From contig NZ_LMDP01000001.1 in assembly GCF_001425835.1 (NCBI RefSeq), forward strand, positions 1,476 through 65,475: 64,000 bases of DNA, given 5' to 3'. Both the position numbers and the translations under genes were made by a program. The DNA comes from Afipia sp. Root123D2 (GTDB lineage: Bacteria > Pseudomonadota > Alphaproteobacteria > Rhizobiales > Xanthobacteraceae). The notes below the pieces were generated by a model, which searched no databases, was not told the origin of the DNA, and saw only the letters and a list, made by a program, of their open reading frames with translations. Positions 42,422-51,490 of this stretch are shown one piece after another. Position 1 is the first letter of the stretch; the number at the start of each line of letters is the position of its first letter.

Positions 42422-44656
42422 TCAGGCCGCAGCCGGCGTATCGGGTGAAGGCGTGCGGTTGCGCAGCCATTCACTGAGTGCCTCGACGTCCATCGGCCGG
42501 CCGGGGAAATAGCCCTGCGCCACGTGGCACCCGAGCTTCTTCAGGATCGCGTGCTGGGCCGCAGTCTCGACGCCTTCAGCGACCACGATCATGCCGAGGC
42601 TTTGCCCAATGCGGATAACCGCGGTGACGATCGCAAGCGTCCCGGCGTCGGTCTCGATCCGGTTGATGAAGGCGCGGTCGATCTTCAATTCGGAGAACGG
42701 CATCGTCGCAAGGCCGCTCAGGCTCGAATAGCCGGTGCCGAAATCGTCCATCGACAGTCCGACGCCGAGTGCGTGGATCGCCTTCAGCATGTTCGTTGCC
42801 GTCGGACCGTCATCCATCATGACGCCTTCGGTGATCTCCAGGGTCAGCATGTGGGGCGCGAGGTGGTGCTTGCGCAGCACCTCGGCAATCGTGTCGGCGA
42901 GGCCCTCGTTACGAAAATGCAGCGGCGAGAGATTGACCGACACCGCCGGAATGATGATGCCCTGAGCGCGCCATTCCGCCATCTGCCGGCACGCTTCATC
43001 GAGCGCCCATGCGCCGAGGGTCTCGATCAGTCCGCATTCCTCGGCGATCGGGATAAAGCGATCCGGCGGAACGTTGCCGAGCAATGGATGATTCCATCGC
43101 GCCAGTGCCTCGACGCCAAGAATCTGGCCGTCCTCGATCCGGACTTGTGGCTGGTAATGCAGATGCAGGCCGCCCTGCGCCAGCGAGTCCTGCAGCGCGG
43201 CGCCGAGCACCACGCGCTCCTCGCCGCGCTTGTTCATTTCGGGCATGAACACCTTGTAGATGCCGCGGCCCGCATGTTTGGCTTCGGAGAGCGCTACGTC
43301 CGCGTTCTTCAAAAGCTCATTGGTGTCCGCGCCATGCCAGGGATGGATGCTGATGCCGACGCTCGCGGATGCCGGCAGCGTCGTGCCGGAAATGGTGATG
43401 GGCTGGACCAGCGAATGAAGGATGCGCTCGGCCATGTCCACCGCGCCGTCGACGTCGCGGCCCGGCAACACCATCACGAATTCATCGCCGCCGATGCGGC
43501 CGAGAATATCTTCCGGGCCGGCGTGGTGCGACAGCCGTTTTGCGATCTCGCTAAGCAACTGGTCGCCAGTCGGATGGCCAAGCGTATCGTTGACGTATTT
43601 GAAGTGATCGACGTTGATGCAAAGCAGCGCAATGCTGCCGGATGATGCATCCGGCCGGGCGAGACAGCGGTCGATCTCCTCGAACAGCCGCGTGCGGTTC
43701 GGCAAGCCGGTCACGTCGTCGAAGTAAGCGAGCCGATGGATATGCAGTTCGGCTTCCTGCCGTTCGATCGCCAGCGCGCAAAGATTGACGCAGGCATCGA
43801 CGATCTTCCGGTGCAACTCGCTCGGTCCGCGGCCGTCCCTGAAGTAGAAGGCGAACGTTCCGGCGACACGGCCGTTGTTCAGCTTGAACGGGCTCGACCA
43901 GCAGGCACGCAGGCTGGGCGGCAGCGGGACGCCACGGTAGGGCGCCCACAGCGGATCGGTGGCGATGTCGGCGACGAACACCGGTTCGCCCCGGAAGGCT
44001 GCAGTGCCGCATGAGCCGACGCAGGGGCCGATCGCGAGGCCGTCGATGGAGTTGGCGTAAACGGCCGGCAGGCTGGGCGCGGCGAGCGGATGGAGCAGGC
44101 CCTGTTCGTCGACCCGCAGGATGGTCGCGACGGTGTCGGGCGCAAGCGCCTCGGCACGCTGGCAGATGAACTCGGTCAACGTCTCGAGCGAGCTGCCGGA
44201 GATCATCTTCTCCAGAACGACGCGCTGCATCGCATGGATTCCGCTGTCCGTGACGTCGCGGAGCATCCCGGCGGTGCAGCGGACCGTACCATCGGCGTTG
44301 AACACGCGGCGGAAGGCAGCAGCGATCCAGATCTGGTTGCCATCCGGTGTCCGGGTAAAGAATTTTTCCCGGAAGGTGACCTGGTGAGGAACGTCGGCGC
44401 CCAGACGCTGACCCGGCTGCAGATCGGCGCCGGTCAGCAGTCGTCTGAGGTTCTTGCCGCGCGCGTCCGCGTGTTCGTAACCGAGCATCTTGGTGAAACC
44501 GGCATTGCTGTAGATGACGCGGTCGCGCTCATCCAGCATCACAAGGCACAGGTCGGCCTCGTCTGCCAGCCGTGACAGGAATCCGATGGTTTCGTCGGTC
44601 TGTGACGGTGGTTTTGCCCCCAAGCCGGCAGTCGATTTGTACGCCCGTGTCGCCAT
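42422..44656 (-). CDS. PAS-GAF-GGDEF-EAL cyclic-di-GMP enzyme
   Basis: 744 residues without membrane segments. PAS domain about 30-140, GAF about 150-305, diguanylate cyclase about 308-470 with GGDEF intact at 389-393, and phosphodiesterase about 485-735 with EAL at 516-518, DDFGTGYSSL and EGVET. Both catalytic domains keep their key residues, so either making or degrading c-di-GMP is possible. No RxxD inhibitory site five residues before GGDEF. The GAF region contains CVGSCGTAAFRGEPV, the pattern seen in the bifunctional DosP-like arrangement. Convergent with the porin. Confidence 0.93.
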   Translation of the reverse strand: MATRAYKSTAGLGAKPPSQTDETIGFLSRLADEADLCLVMLDERDRVIYSNAGFTKMLGYEHADARGKNLRRLLTGADLQPGQRLGADVPHQVTFREKFFTRTPDGNQIWIAAAFRRVFNADGTVRCTAGMLRDVTDSGIHAMQRVVLEKMISGSSLETLTEFICQRAEALAPDTVATILRVDEQGLLHPLAAPSLPAVYANSIDGLAIGPCVGSCGTAAFRGEPVFVADIATDPLWAPYRGVPLPPSLRACWSSPFKLNNGRVAGTFAFYFRDGRGPSELHRKIVDACVNLCALAIERQEAELHIHRLAYFDDVTGLPNRTRLFEEIDRCLARPDASSGSIALLCINVDHFKYVNDTLGHPTGDQLLSEIAKRLSHHAGPEDILGRIGGDEFVMVLPGRDVDGAVDMAERILHSLVQPITISGTTLPASASVGISIHPWHGADTNELLKNADVALSEAKHAGRGIYKVFMPEMNKRGEERVVLGAALQDSLAQGGLHLHYQPQVRIEDGQILGVEALARWNHPLLGNVPPDRFIPIAEECGLIETLGAWALDEACRQMAEWRAQGIIIPAVSVNLSPLHFRNEGLADTIAEVLRKHHLAPHMLTLEITEGVMMDDGPTATNMLKAIHALGVGLSMDDFGTGYSSLSGLATMPFSELKIDRAFINRIETDAGTLAIVTAVIRIGQSLGMIVVAEGVETAAQHAILKKLGCHVAQGYFPGRPMDVEALSEWLRNRTPSPDTPAAA

Positions 44657-44826
44657 CTGTCCGGATGCTCAGTGCTTGTGCAGCGACAATAAAGACAGAG
44701 AAAATTACCAAATAGGGGGTCACATTCGAGAAAATCGTCTGGAACAGGGTTACCAGCGCGACAACGCCGAGGACAATTCCTCGGGCCCGGCTACCATGCC
44801 GGGAGCCATCGGGTGGGAGACGATCG

Positions 44827-44913
44827 ATGAAAGTAGCGCTTGGCGTGGTGATCGGGGTCGTGGTCGGCTTTGTCGCGATGTATTATTTCAAAAGCGGTCA
44901 TCTGCCGTTCTGA
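44827..44913 (+). CDS. Small single-pass membrane protein (28 aa)
   Basis: 28 codons, ATG 44827 to TGA 44911-44913, GGGAG about nine bases upstream. Residues 2-20 (KVALGVVIGVVVGFVAMYY) form one glycine/valine-rich helix; a short polar tail FKSGHLPF follows. No family known to me. It sits alone between a divergent signalling gene and a convergent hydrolase gene. The hydrophobic profile plus ribosome binding site make it likelier than chance. Confidence 0.45.
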   Translation: MKVALGVVIGVVVGFVAMYYFKSGHLPF

Positions 44914-44960
44914 AGGGACCGGCGAGTTGCAGGAACCCGCCGGCTTTATCGTTGCCGTTC

Positions 44961-45785
44961 TCAGCTCTTGATGAAGGCAAGCAGGTCAGCGTTGATCGTG
45001 TCGGCATGCGTTGTCGGCATGCCGTGGGGAAATCCCTTGTAGGTTTTCAAGGTGCCGTTCTTCACCAGCTTGGCGGACAGTGGTGCTGAATCGGCATAGG
45101 GCACGATCTGGTCGTCGTCGCCGTGCATCACCAGCACCGGCACCGTGATCGATTTCAGATCCTCGGTGAAATCGGTTTGCGAGAACGCGACGATGCCGTC
45201 GTAGTGCGCCTTGGCGCCGCCCATCATGCCCTGCCGCCACCAGTTCTGGATGATCGCTTCCGAGGGTTTCGCGTCGGGCCGGTTGAAGCCGTAGAACGGC
45301 CCCGCCGGAAGATCGCGATAGAATTGTGAGCGGCTGGCGGCAAGCTGGGCCTGCAACCCGTCGAATACCTCTTTCGGCAGGCCGCCGGGATTGTTCGCGG
45401 TCTTCACCATGATCGGTGGCACCGCGCTGATCAGCACCGCCTTGGCGACCCGGCTCTCGCCGTGGCGTCCGATGTAGTGCGCGACTTCGCCGCCGCCGGT
45501 CGAGTGGCCGACATGGATCGCGCTTTTCAGATCGAGATGCGCGGTGAGCGCCGCGAGATCGTCCGCATAGTGATCCATATCGTGACCGTCGCCGGTCTGG
45601 CTCGAGCGGCCATGGCCGCGTCGGTCATGGGCGATGACGCGAAAGCCCTTGCCGAGAAAGAAAAGCATCTGGGTGTCCCAGTCGTCCGCCGACAGCGGCC
45701 AGCCGTGGCTGAACACGATCGGCTGTCCGGTTCCCCAATCCTTGTAATAAATCTCGGTGCCGTCCTTGACCGTGATGGTGGGCAT
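44961..45785 (-). CDS. Alpha/beta hydrolase, non-haem chloroperoxidase type
   Basis: 274 residues, CAGGAG before the ATG. Nucleophile elbow GHSTGGGE, oxyanion [11 protein letters not shown], acid Asp in HGDDDQIVP and catalytic His in [10 protein letters not shown]: complete Ser-Asp-His triad. [10 protein letters not shown] is diagnostic of the perhydrolase/chloroperoxidase group, cytosolic esterases that can form peracids. No signal peptide. Stands alone with 370 bases upstream. Confidence 0.9.
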   Translation of the reverse strand: MPTITVKDGTEIYYKDWGTGQPIVFSHGWPLSADDWDTQMLFFLGKGFRVIAHDRRGHGRSSQTGDGHDMDHYADDLAALTAHLDLKSAIHVGHSTGGGEVAHYIGRHGESRVAKAVLISAVPPIMVKTANNPGGLPKEVFDGLQAQLAASRSQFYRDLPAGPFYGFNRPDAKPSEAIIQNWWRQGMMGGAKAHYDGIVAFSQTDFTEDLKSITVPVLVMHGDDDQIVPYADSAPLSAKLVKNGTLKTYKGFPHGMPTTHADTINADLLAFIKS

Positions 45786-46154
45786 TGCCGTTACTCCTGT
45801 TTTTCCACAAAACTAAATCCGGCATATGAAGCTTAGCGGATTTCGATGATCTCCGCGCGAACGTTTCGGCGACTGCGTTGCATTTGTCATCGCGTTCATA
45901 TCGTGATTACACTCGAGATTGCGCCATGGTTCGGTCTTGAAGTCGACTCCAAACCGGCACGATAGCGCGCTGCGTGCGCGGAATTGTCGTCATCGCCTTG
46001 AACCCGCACAAAGAGAGTCTAGGTGACCTGTGTGGGATGACCGATGACGCTCGACCACTTCAGGTGGGAGGTTCCCGCGTGGCGCACTGTCGCGATCGAT
46101 CATGCGAACGGTGCAAAGGCAACCATCGAAAATATCCATCGAAAGGAATGAGGC
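45786..46154. other. Intergenic region, no gene seen
   Basis: 369 bases between divergent hydrolase and small-protein genes. A 63-codon frame at 45974-46165 has no ribosome binding site or family signal and overlaps the better start at 46155. Nothing else recognised. Confidence 0.5.
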
Positions 46155-46436
46155 ATGAAACTTAACTCAGCCCAGGTGAAGCAGGCTCTCACTCAATTCG
46201 AAGCGCAGGCCATTCCTGATAATCATCCAGCCGTTCCCCAGCTGAACAATTTGTTTGGGGATCACACGTTCTTCCTCAACGGCAGTGGTCTCAGCGTTGT
46301 GGAGTCGGACGAGGGCACGGGCGCAAAAGGCGCGGTTGTGAACCTGGCCCATTGGAGCAGTGACGACCGGACCAGTCTGACGCCCCACGATCCCGAGCCC
46401 ACGGGTGAGGTCGTGATTCTTGAACCCACACACTGA
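46155..46436 (+). CDS. Conserved hypothetical protein (93 aa)
   Basis: 93 residues, AAGGA seven to nine bases before the ATG. Begins MKLNSAQVKQALTQFEAQAI, acidic overall, with two short blocks (NLFGDHTFFLNGSGLSVVE; VVNLAHWSSDDRTSLTPHDP) but no signal peptide, membrane helix or cysteine. I recognise no named domain. Isolated gene with its own terminator, so expressed as a monocistronic unit. Function unknown. Confidence 0.75.
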   Translation: MKLNSAQVKQALTQFEAQAIPDNHPAVPQLNNLFGDHTFFLNGSGLSVVESDEGTGAKGAVVNLAHWSSDDRTSLTPHDPEPTGEVVILEPTH

Positions 46437-46451
46437 TAATGGAAACAATAG

Positions 46452-46488
46452 AGAGTGCGCGGGGTGAAGCCCGCGCACTCTTCTTTTT
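46452..46488 (+). terminator. Rho-independent terminator
   Basis: A 12-bp stem (46452-46463 with 46470-46481, core GAGTGCGCGGG / CCCGCGCACTC), 6-base loop GTGAAG, then TCTTTTT. Serves the 46155 gene and possibly the convergent wrbA. Confidence 0.9.
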
Positions 46489-46508
46489 AGCCACGTTAGT
46501 CGTGCAGC

Positions 46509-47108
46509 TTAGCCGTGCAACTTCTTCGCGGTTTCCGCGATGGTCTTGCCCTGATAGCGCGCGCCGGCGAGTTCGTTGGCGCTCGGCAGGCGGCTGCCGT
46601 CGCCGTCAGTGATCGTGGTCGCGCCGTAAGGTGCGCCGCCGGTCACTTCCTTGACTCCCATCTGTCCAGCGAAACCGTAATTGAGGCCGACGATCACCAT
46701 GCCGAAATGCAGCAGGTTGGTGATGATGGAGAACAGCGTGGTTTCCTGCCCGCCATGCTGGGTGGCGCTCGACGAGAACGCGCCGCCGACCTTGCCGTGC
46801 AGCGCGCCCTTGGCCCACAGGCCGCCGGCCTGATCGAGGAAGTTCGCCATTTGCGAAGACATGCGGCCGAAGCGCGTGCCAGTGCCGACGACGATCGCAT
46901 CGTAATTTGCAAGATCCTCGATCTTTGCAACCGGCGCGGCTTGATCGACCTTGTAATGCGCGGCCTTGGCGACTTCGGCAGGCACCAGTTCCGGTACGCG
47001 CTTGATGTCGACGGTGGCGCCGGCTTCGCGCGCGCCCTCGGCGACGGCGTTCGCCATCGCTTCGATGTGTCCGTAGGCGGAATAGTAAAGAACAAGAACC
47101 TTGGCCAT
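46509..47108 (-). CDS. wrbA: NAD(P)H:quinone oxidoreductase WrbA
   Basis: 199 residues from ATG 47108 (GGAG upstream). Flavodoxin-like FMN site [36 protein letters not shown] and the [14 protein letters not shown] loop, all WrbA hallmarks. Two-electron reduction of quinones avoids semiquinone radicals. Third gene of the SDR-pirin-wrbA set, controlled probably by the divergent LysR regulator. Confidence 0.95.
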   Translation of the reverse strand: MAKVLVLYYSAYGHIEAMANAVAEGAREAGATVDIKRVPELVPAEVAKAAHYKVDQAAPVAKIEDLANYDAIVVGTGTRFGRMSSQMANFLDQAGGLWAKGALHGKVGGAFSSSATQHGGQETTLFSIITNLLHFGMVIVGLNYGFAGQMGVKEVTGGAPYGATTITDGDGSRLPSANELAGARYQGKTIAETAKKLHG

Positions 47109-47206
47109 TGATGGTCTCCATTTGTGGGTGGGAATGAGAAAGCGGATAGGAATTCGATGTGTCATGGCCGGAACCAGCGCGGGCATGACGATTTGGGGCG
47201 TGAGGC

Positions 47207-47905
47207 TTACGCCGCGTCGACCAGCACCAGTTCGGAGTCTTCCAGCGCCGTGATGGTGACGCGGCTTTCGTTGGCAATTGCGGCGCCGTCGCGGGCATTG
47301 ACGCGGATGCCGTTGATGTCAACTGCGCCCACTGCGGGCACGAGATAGCCCTTGCGGTTGCCATCGAATTCATAGGCGGCGCTTTCTCCCGCCTTCAGCG
47401 TGGTCGCGAGCACCCGCGCGTCGGCGCGGATCGGCAATGCATCGGCATCCTCAGCGAAGCCGCTGGCGAGCGTCACCAGCTTGCCGGTGCGGTCGGCCTT
47501 CGGGAACGGCTTCGCGCCCCAGGTCGGCTGTCCGCCGTCCTGCGTCGGCTCGATCCAGATCTGGAACAGGGTCGTTTTCACCGGCTCCAGATTGTATTCG
47601 GCGTGACGGATGCCGGAGCCCGCGCTCATCACCTGCACGTCGCCGGCTTCGGTGCGGCCCTTGTTGCCGAGCGAATCCTGATGGGTGATCGCGCCTTCGC
47701 GAACATAAGTGATGATCTCCATGTTGGCGTGCGGGTGTGCCGGAAAACCGGTGTTGGGTGCGATCTCGTCATCGTTCCAGACGCGCAACGCGCCATGGCC
47801 CATGTTGTCCGGATCGTAGTGGCTGCCGAACGAGAAATGATGCCTGGCTTTCAGCCAGCCGTGGTCGGCGCTGCCGAGCTTGTTGAAAGGGCGAAGGTCG
47901 ATCAT
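47207..47905 (-). CDS. Pirin-family protein (YhaK/quercetinase type)
   Basis: 232 residues from ATG 47905. Bicupin with metal-binding [15 protein letters not shown] (His-x-His...Glu) and second motif [10 protein letters not shown], typical of pirin/YhaK proteins, some of which have quercetin 2,3-dioxygenase activity or act as redox sensors. C-terminal cupin lacks a full metal set. Between the SDR and wrbA genes (spacings about 80 and 100 bases); a quinone/flavonoid response role fits this company. Confidence 0.9.
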   Translation of the reverse strand: MIDLRPFNKLGSADHGWLKARHHFSFGSHYDPDNMGHGALRVWNDDEIAPNTGFPAHPHANMEIITYVREGAITHQDSLGNKGRTEAGDVQVMSAGSGIRHAEYNLEPVKTTLFQIWIEPTQDGGQPTWGAKPFPKADRTGKLVTLASGFAEDADALPIRADARVLATTLKAGESAAYEFDGNRKGYLVPAVGAVDINGIRVNARDGAAIANESRVTITALEDSELVLVDAA

Positions 47906-47989
47906 GATCAAAATCCTTTCCAGCGAAAGAGAGCGAAGTGCGTCGGGCGCTCGTTTGCGCCGGACGCTTCGTGGATGGGTGTGCGAGGT

Positions 47990-48739
47990 TCAGGCGCCGA
48001 AGCCGCCATCGACATTGAGGACGGTGCCGGTGACGAACGAGGCGCCGGGGCTGGCGAGGAACACGACGCCGGCGGCGATCTCTTCCGGTTTGCCGTAACG
48101 CTGCAGCGCATGCAGCGAACGCTGCGCTTCCGCGCCCGGTCCGTCTTTCGGGTTCATGTCGGTGTCGATCGATCCGGGCTGCAGCACGTTGACGGTGATG
48201 CCGCGCGGGCCGAGGTCGCGCGCAGCGCCCTTGGTGTAGCCGACGATCGCGGCCTTGGTGGCGGCGTAATCGGCCATGCCGGGGAAGGAGGCGCGAGTCG
48301 CGATGTCCGAACCAATGGTGACAATGCGGCCGCCGTCGCCCATCAGCTTCGAGGCGGAACGGATCGCGGCGATCACGCCACCGACGTTGATCGCGTATTG
48401 CCGGTCGAAAGCGGCGATGTCGCTGTTGGGGTCGTCGACCGCACCGGTAATCGCGACGCCGGCATTGTTGACCAGGATGTCGAGGTGCCCGAAATGCTTC
48501 GCGACGTCCTTGACGAGTTGATCGACTGCCGCCGGGTCTGCCTGATCAGCCTTGAACGCCTGCGCCTGAACGCCCTTGCCGCGCAGGTCGCGCACCAGCG
48601 CCTCGGCCTTGTCGGGGGAGGCGACATAGCTGATCGCGACGTCGGCGCCCTCATCGGCGAGCGCCCGGGCGGACGCCGCGCCGATGCCGCGCGAACCGCC
48701 GGTGACGAGAGCAACCTTGCCTTTGAGTGTCTGGGTCAT
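47990..48739 (-). CDS. Short-chain dehydrogenase/reductase
   Basis: 249 residues, classical SDR. Cofactor motif TGGSRGIGAAS, NNAG in ILVNNAGVAI, catalytic Ser-Tyr-Lys in GSDIATRASF...YAATKAA, and PGSIDTDMNP. The acidic residue pattern after strand 2 (ISYVAS) suggests NADPH preference. First gene of the LysR-linked set; AGGGA precedes the ATG. Confidence 0.92.
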   Translation of the reverse strand: MTQTLKGKVALVTGGSRGIGAASARALADEGADVAISYVASPDKAEALVRDLRGKGVQAQAFKADQADPAAVDQLVKDVAKHFGHLDILVNNAGVAITGAVDDPNSDIAAFDRQYAINVGGVIAAIRSASKLMGDGGRIVTIGSDIATRASFPGMADYAATKAAIVGYTKGAARDLGPRGITVNVLQPGSIDTDMNPKDGPGAEAQRSLHALQRYGKPEEIAAGVVFLASPGASFVTGTVLNVDGGFGA

Positions 48740-48813
48740 GGGAATTCCCTGTGGGTTTGAATTCGATGACCCCTATCTATCGCTGGTCGATTAGCGTATA
48801 AATAGAAACTATC

Positions 48814-48828
48814 GAAACTCATTGTTTC
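48814..48828. promoter_or_regulatory. Candidate LysR-type operator
   Basis: GAAAC-TCATT-GTTTC, perfect 5-base arms, in the 97-base gap between the divergent SDR and LysR genes; a further GAAACTATC half lies just left. Placement and interrupted dyad suit a LysR autoregulatory site. Confidence 0.5.
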
Positions 48829-48836
48829 CAAATCTG

Positions 48837-49754
48837 ATGGCAAAACTCCCTGACTTCGAAGGTCTGGCGATTTTCGCGAAAGTCGTGGAAATGCGCTCAT
48901 TCGTGGGCGCTGCGACCGAACTGGCGCTGTCGAAAGCCACCGTGTCGAAGGCGGTCAGCCGCCTCGAGGAGCGGGTCGGGACACGGCTGTTCAACCGTAC
49001 GTCACGCAGACTGGCGTTGACCGACGCCGGACGGACGTTGGCCGAACGCGCGACGCGGTTGCTGGCGGATGGCGAAGCCGCCGAAAACGAGGCGCTGGCC
49101 CAATCGGTGGCGCCGCGCGGGCTGGTGCGGCTGTCGATTCCGATGACGTTTGGTATTCGCGTGATCGCGCCGCTGCTGCCGGAATTTCTCGCGATGTATC
49201 CAGAGGTATCGCTGGACCTTCATCTCAGCGATGCGATGGTCGATCTGATCGGCGAGGGCTTCGACGCCGGCGTGCGCATCGCGCGGCTGCCGGATTCGTC
49301 GCTGGTGGCGCGCCGCCTGTGCGGCGTGGAGCTTCGCACGGTGGCGGCTCCGGCATACCTCAAAAAACACGGCCGCCCGACGCATCCGATGCATCTCGCC
49401 CAGCACAAGTGCCTCGGTTACACCTACTCCACCACGCCGGGCGTGTGGCACTACACCGGCAAGAATGGTGAAGAGGCGAGCGTGCGGCCGTCCGGGCAAC
49501 TCGGCGTCAACAACGGCGAGGCGCTGGTGCCGGCGCTGCTCGCGGGCCTCGGCATCGCCTGCCTGCCGGATTTCATCATCGGCGACGCACTGCGGCAGGG
49601 CAAGATCGAAGAGATTTTGTCGGGGTGGGATCTGCCGCAAAGCGCGGCGCATTTCATTACCCCGCCGGGCGGCCCTCGTCCGGCGCGTGTCGAGTTGCTG
49701 GCGGATTTCCTGGTGAAGCGTTTGTCGCAGCCCGCTGCGTACAAGGCGCGCTAA
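48837..49754 (+). CDS. LysR-family transcriptional regulator
   Basis: 305 residues from ATG 48837. N-terminal LysR helix-turn-helix (IFAKVVEMRSFVGAATELAL, TVSKAVSRLEERVGTRLFNR, TSRRLALTDAGR) and an effector-binding domain. Divergent from SDR-pirin-wrbA, the arrangement in which LysR proteins activate the neighbouring unit in response to a quinone or aromatic inducer. Confidence 0.92.
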   Translation: MAKLPDFEGLAIFAKVVEMRSFVGAATELALSKATVSKAVSRLEERVGTRLFNRTSRRLALTDAGRTLAERATRLLADGEAAENEALAQSVAPRGLVRLSIPMTFGIRVIAPLLPEFLAMYPEVSLDLHLSDAMVDLIGEGFDAGVRIARLPDSSLVARRLCGVELRTVAAPAYLKKHGRPTHPMHLAQHKCLGYTYSTTPGVWHYTGKNGEEASVRPSGQLGVNNGEALVPALLAGLGIACLPDFIIGDALRQGKIEEILSGWDLPQSAAHFITPPGGPRPARVELLADFLVKRLSQPAAYKAR

Positions 49755-49782
49755 CGGCGCGTGGCCGCTATCGGTTTTGCGC

Positions 49783-49828
49783 GCATGATCCATTCAGAAA
49801 ACCGGTTTCCACTTTGCGCGATCATGTC
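49783..49828. repeat. Dispersed palindromic element (CATGATC...GATCATG)
   Basis: CATGATC (49784-49790) and GATCATG (49820-49826) enclose AAAACCGGTTTCCACTTT-like sequence, a variant of a short interspersed repeat very common between genes of Bradyrhizobium relatives. Lies after the LysR stop. Confidence 0.6.
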
Positions 49829-49866
49829 CTAGTGTGCCGCGCGTTCATTTCGGAAGGCTCTCTCTT

Positions 49867-51444
49867 ATGCGCAATTTCATCGCTCCATCCCGATCCATCG
49901 CCGTCGGCGAACGCGGCATGGCCGCAACGTCTCATCCGCAGGCGACGCTGGCCGCGATCGAGATTCTGAAAGCCGGCGGCAATGCCATGGATGCCGCGAT
50001 TGCTGCTGTTGCACTGCAAGGCGTCGTCGAGCCGCAGATGACCGGCATCGGCGGTGACTGTTTCGTGATTGTTTCGCCGAAGGCGGGCAAGCCGGTGGCC
50101 CTGAACGGCTCGGGCCGCACGCCCGCCAACACCGATCTCGCGAAGGTTCTCGCCAGCGGCACGAAGGAGATCGCACCCAACTCGACCGACGCAGTGACGA
50201 TCCCCGGCGCGATCGATGCATGGTGCCGGCTCAATGCCACGCACGGCAGCATGTCGCTGGAACAGATTTTCAAGCCTGCTATCGACGCCGCCGAAAACGG
50301 CTTTCGCATCACTCCGCGTGTCGCGCTCGACTGGAGCAAATTCCGCGCGCGGCTGGAAAGCAATGCCGCGGCGAAGGCGCAGTTTCTTCCCGGTGGAGTC
50401 GCCCCCGGAATTGGCGACCGGCGTGATCAGCCGGCGCTGGCGAAAACGCTGCGGAAGATCGCGCGCGACGGCCGCAAGGCGTTCTACGAAGGCGAGATTG
50501 CCGAAGAGATGGCGAGCGAACTGCAGAAGCTCGGCGGCTCGCACAGCGTGTCGGACTTTGCCGCGCACACCTCGGAAGACGTGACGCCCATCTCGACATC
50601 CTATGGCGGACACGACGTCTACGAATGTCCGCCGAACGGGCAGGGGCTGGCGGCGCTGATGATCCTGCGCACGCTAGCAGGCTACGACATCAAGGCGCTG
50701 TCCCAGGTCGATCGTATTCATTTGCTGGCGGAAGCGACCAAGGCAGCCTATCGCACCCGCGATGCGTTCTTCGCCGATCCGGCGCACGTTAAAATCAATG
50801 TCGCGCATTTCACGTCCGACGCCACGATCAATGCGATCCGCAGCAAGATCGATATGAAGAAGGCCTCGGCGCCGGTGGACTGGGACGACATCGAACACAC
50901 CGACACGGTGTATGTGACGGTGGTGGATCGCGATCTCAATGCGGTATCGTTCATCAATTCACTGTTCAATCCGTTCGGCAGCGGCATCTACGCGCCGAAA
51001 TCCGGCGTGCTGCTGCAAAATCGCGGCTGGGGCTTCCGGCTCGACGCCCAACATCCGAACGCACTGGCGCCGAACAAGCGGCCGATGCACACCATCATTC
51101 CCGGCATGTTGATGAAGGGAGAACGCAGCGTGATGCCGTTCGGCGTGATGGGCGGACATTATCAGTCCACCGGCCATGCCAATTTTCTCTCCAACATTTT
51201 CGATCTCGGCATGGACATTCAGTCCGCGTCCGAAGCGCCGCGCTCCTTTGCGTTCGACGGCGTTCTCTCGCTGGAATCGACCTTGCCGAAAAGCGTCGGC
51301 GACGAACTCGCTGCGCGCGGCCATGACGTACGCTGGCCGGACATGCCGCTCGGCGGCTGTCAGGCGATCTGGATCGACCACGAACGCGGGGCGCTGCTCG
51401 GTGCAACCGATCACCGCAAGGACGGCGTCGCGCTGGGATACTGA
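49867..51444 (+). CDS. Gamma-glutamyltransferase-family protein, second copy
   Basis: 525 residues from ATG 49867 (GGAAGG upstream). Same architecture as the 26615 protein: [44 protein letters not shown], cleavage Thr in [20 protein letters not shown] and [16 protein letters not shown]. No signal peptide. Followed 46 bases later by an M20 peptidase, as in the first cluster, so both pairs may cleave related amide substrates. Confidence 0.88.
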   Translation: MRNFIAPSRSIAVGERGMAATSHPQATLAAIEILKAGGNAMDAAIAAVALQGVVEPQMTGIGGDCFVIVSPKAGKPVALNGSGRTPANTDLAKVLASGTKEIAPNSTDAVTIPGAIDAWCRLNATHGSMSLEQIFKPAIDAAENGFRITPRVALDWSKFRARLESNAAAKAQFLPGGVAPGIGDRRDQPALAKTLRKIARDGRKAFYEGEIAEEMASELQKLGGSHSVSDFAAHTSEDVTPISTSYGGHDVYECPPNGQGLAALMILRTLAGYDIKALSQVDRIHLLAEATKAAYRTRDAFFADPAHVKINVAHFTSDATINAIRSKIDMKKASAPVDWDDIEHTDTVYVTVVDRDLNAVSFINSLFNPFGSGIYAPKSGVLLQNRGWGFRLDAQHPNALAPNKRPMHTIIPGMLMKGERSVMPFGVMGGHYQSTGHANFLSNIFDLGMDIQSASEAPRSFAFDGVLSLESTLPKSVGDELAARGHDVRWPDMPLGGCQAIWIDHERGALLGATDHRKDGVALGY

Positions 51445-51490
51445 GCGGGCGCCCGACAATAAGCCGAACAACAAAAGCCCGGGAGGCCTC

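Noticed and set aside
45974-46165. 63-codon ORF before the 46155 gene
   Set aside because: No ribosome binding site and overlaps the start of a better-supported gene.
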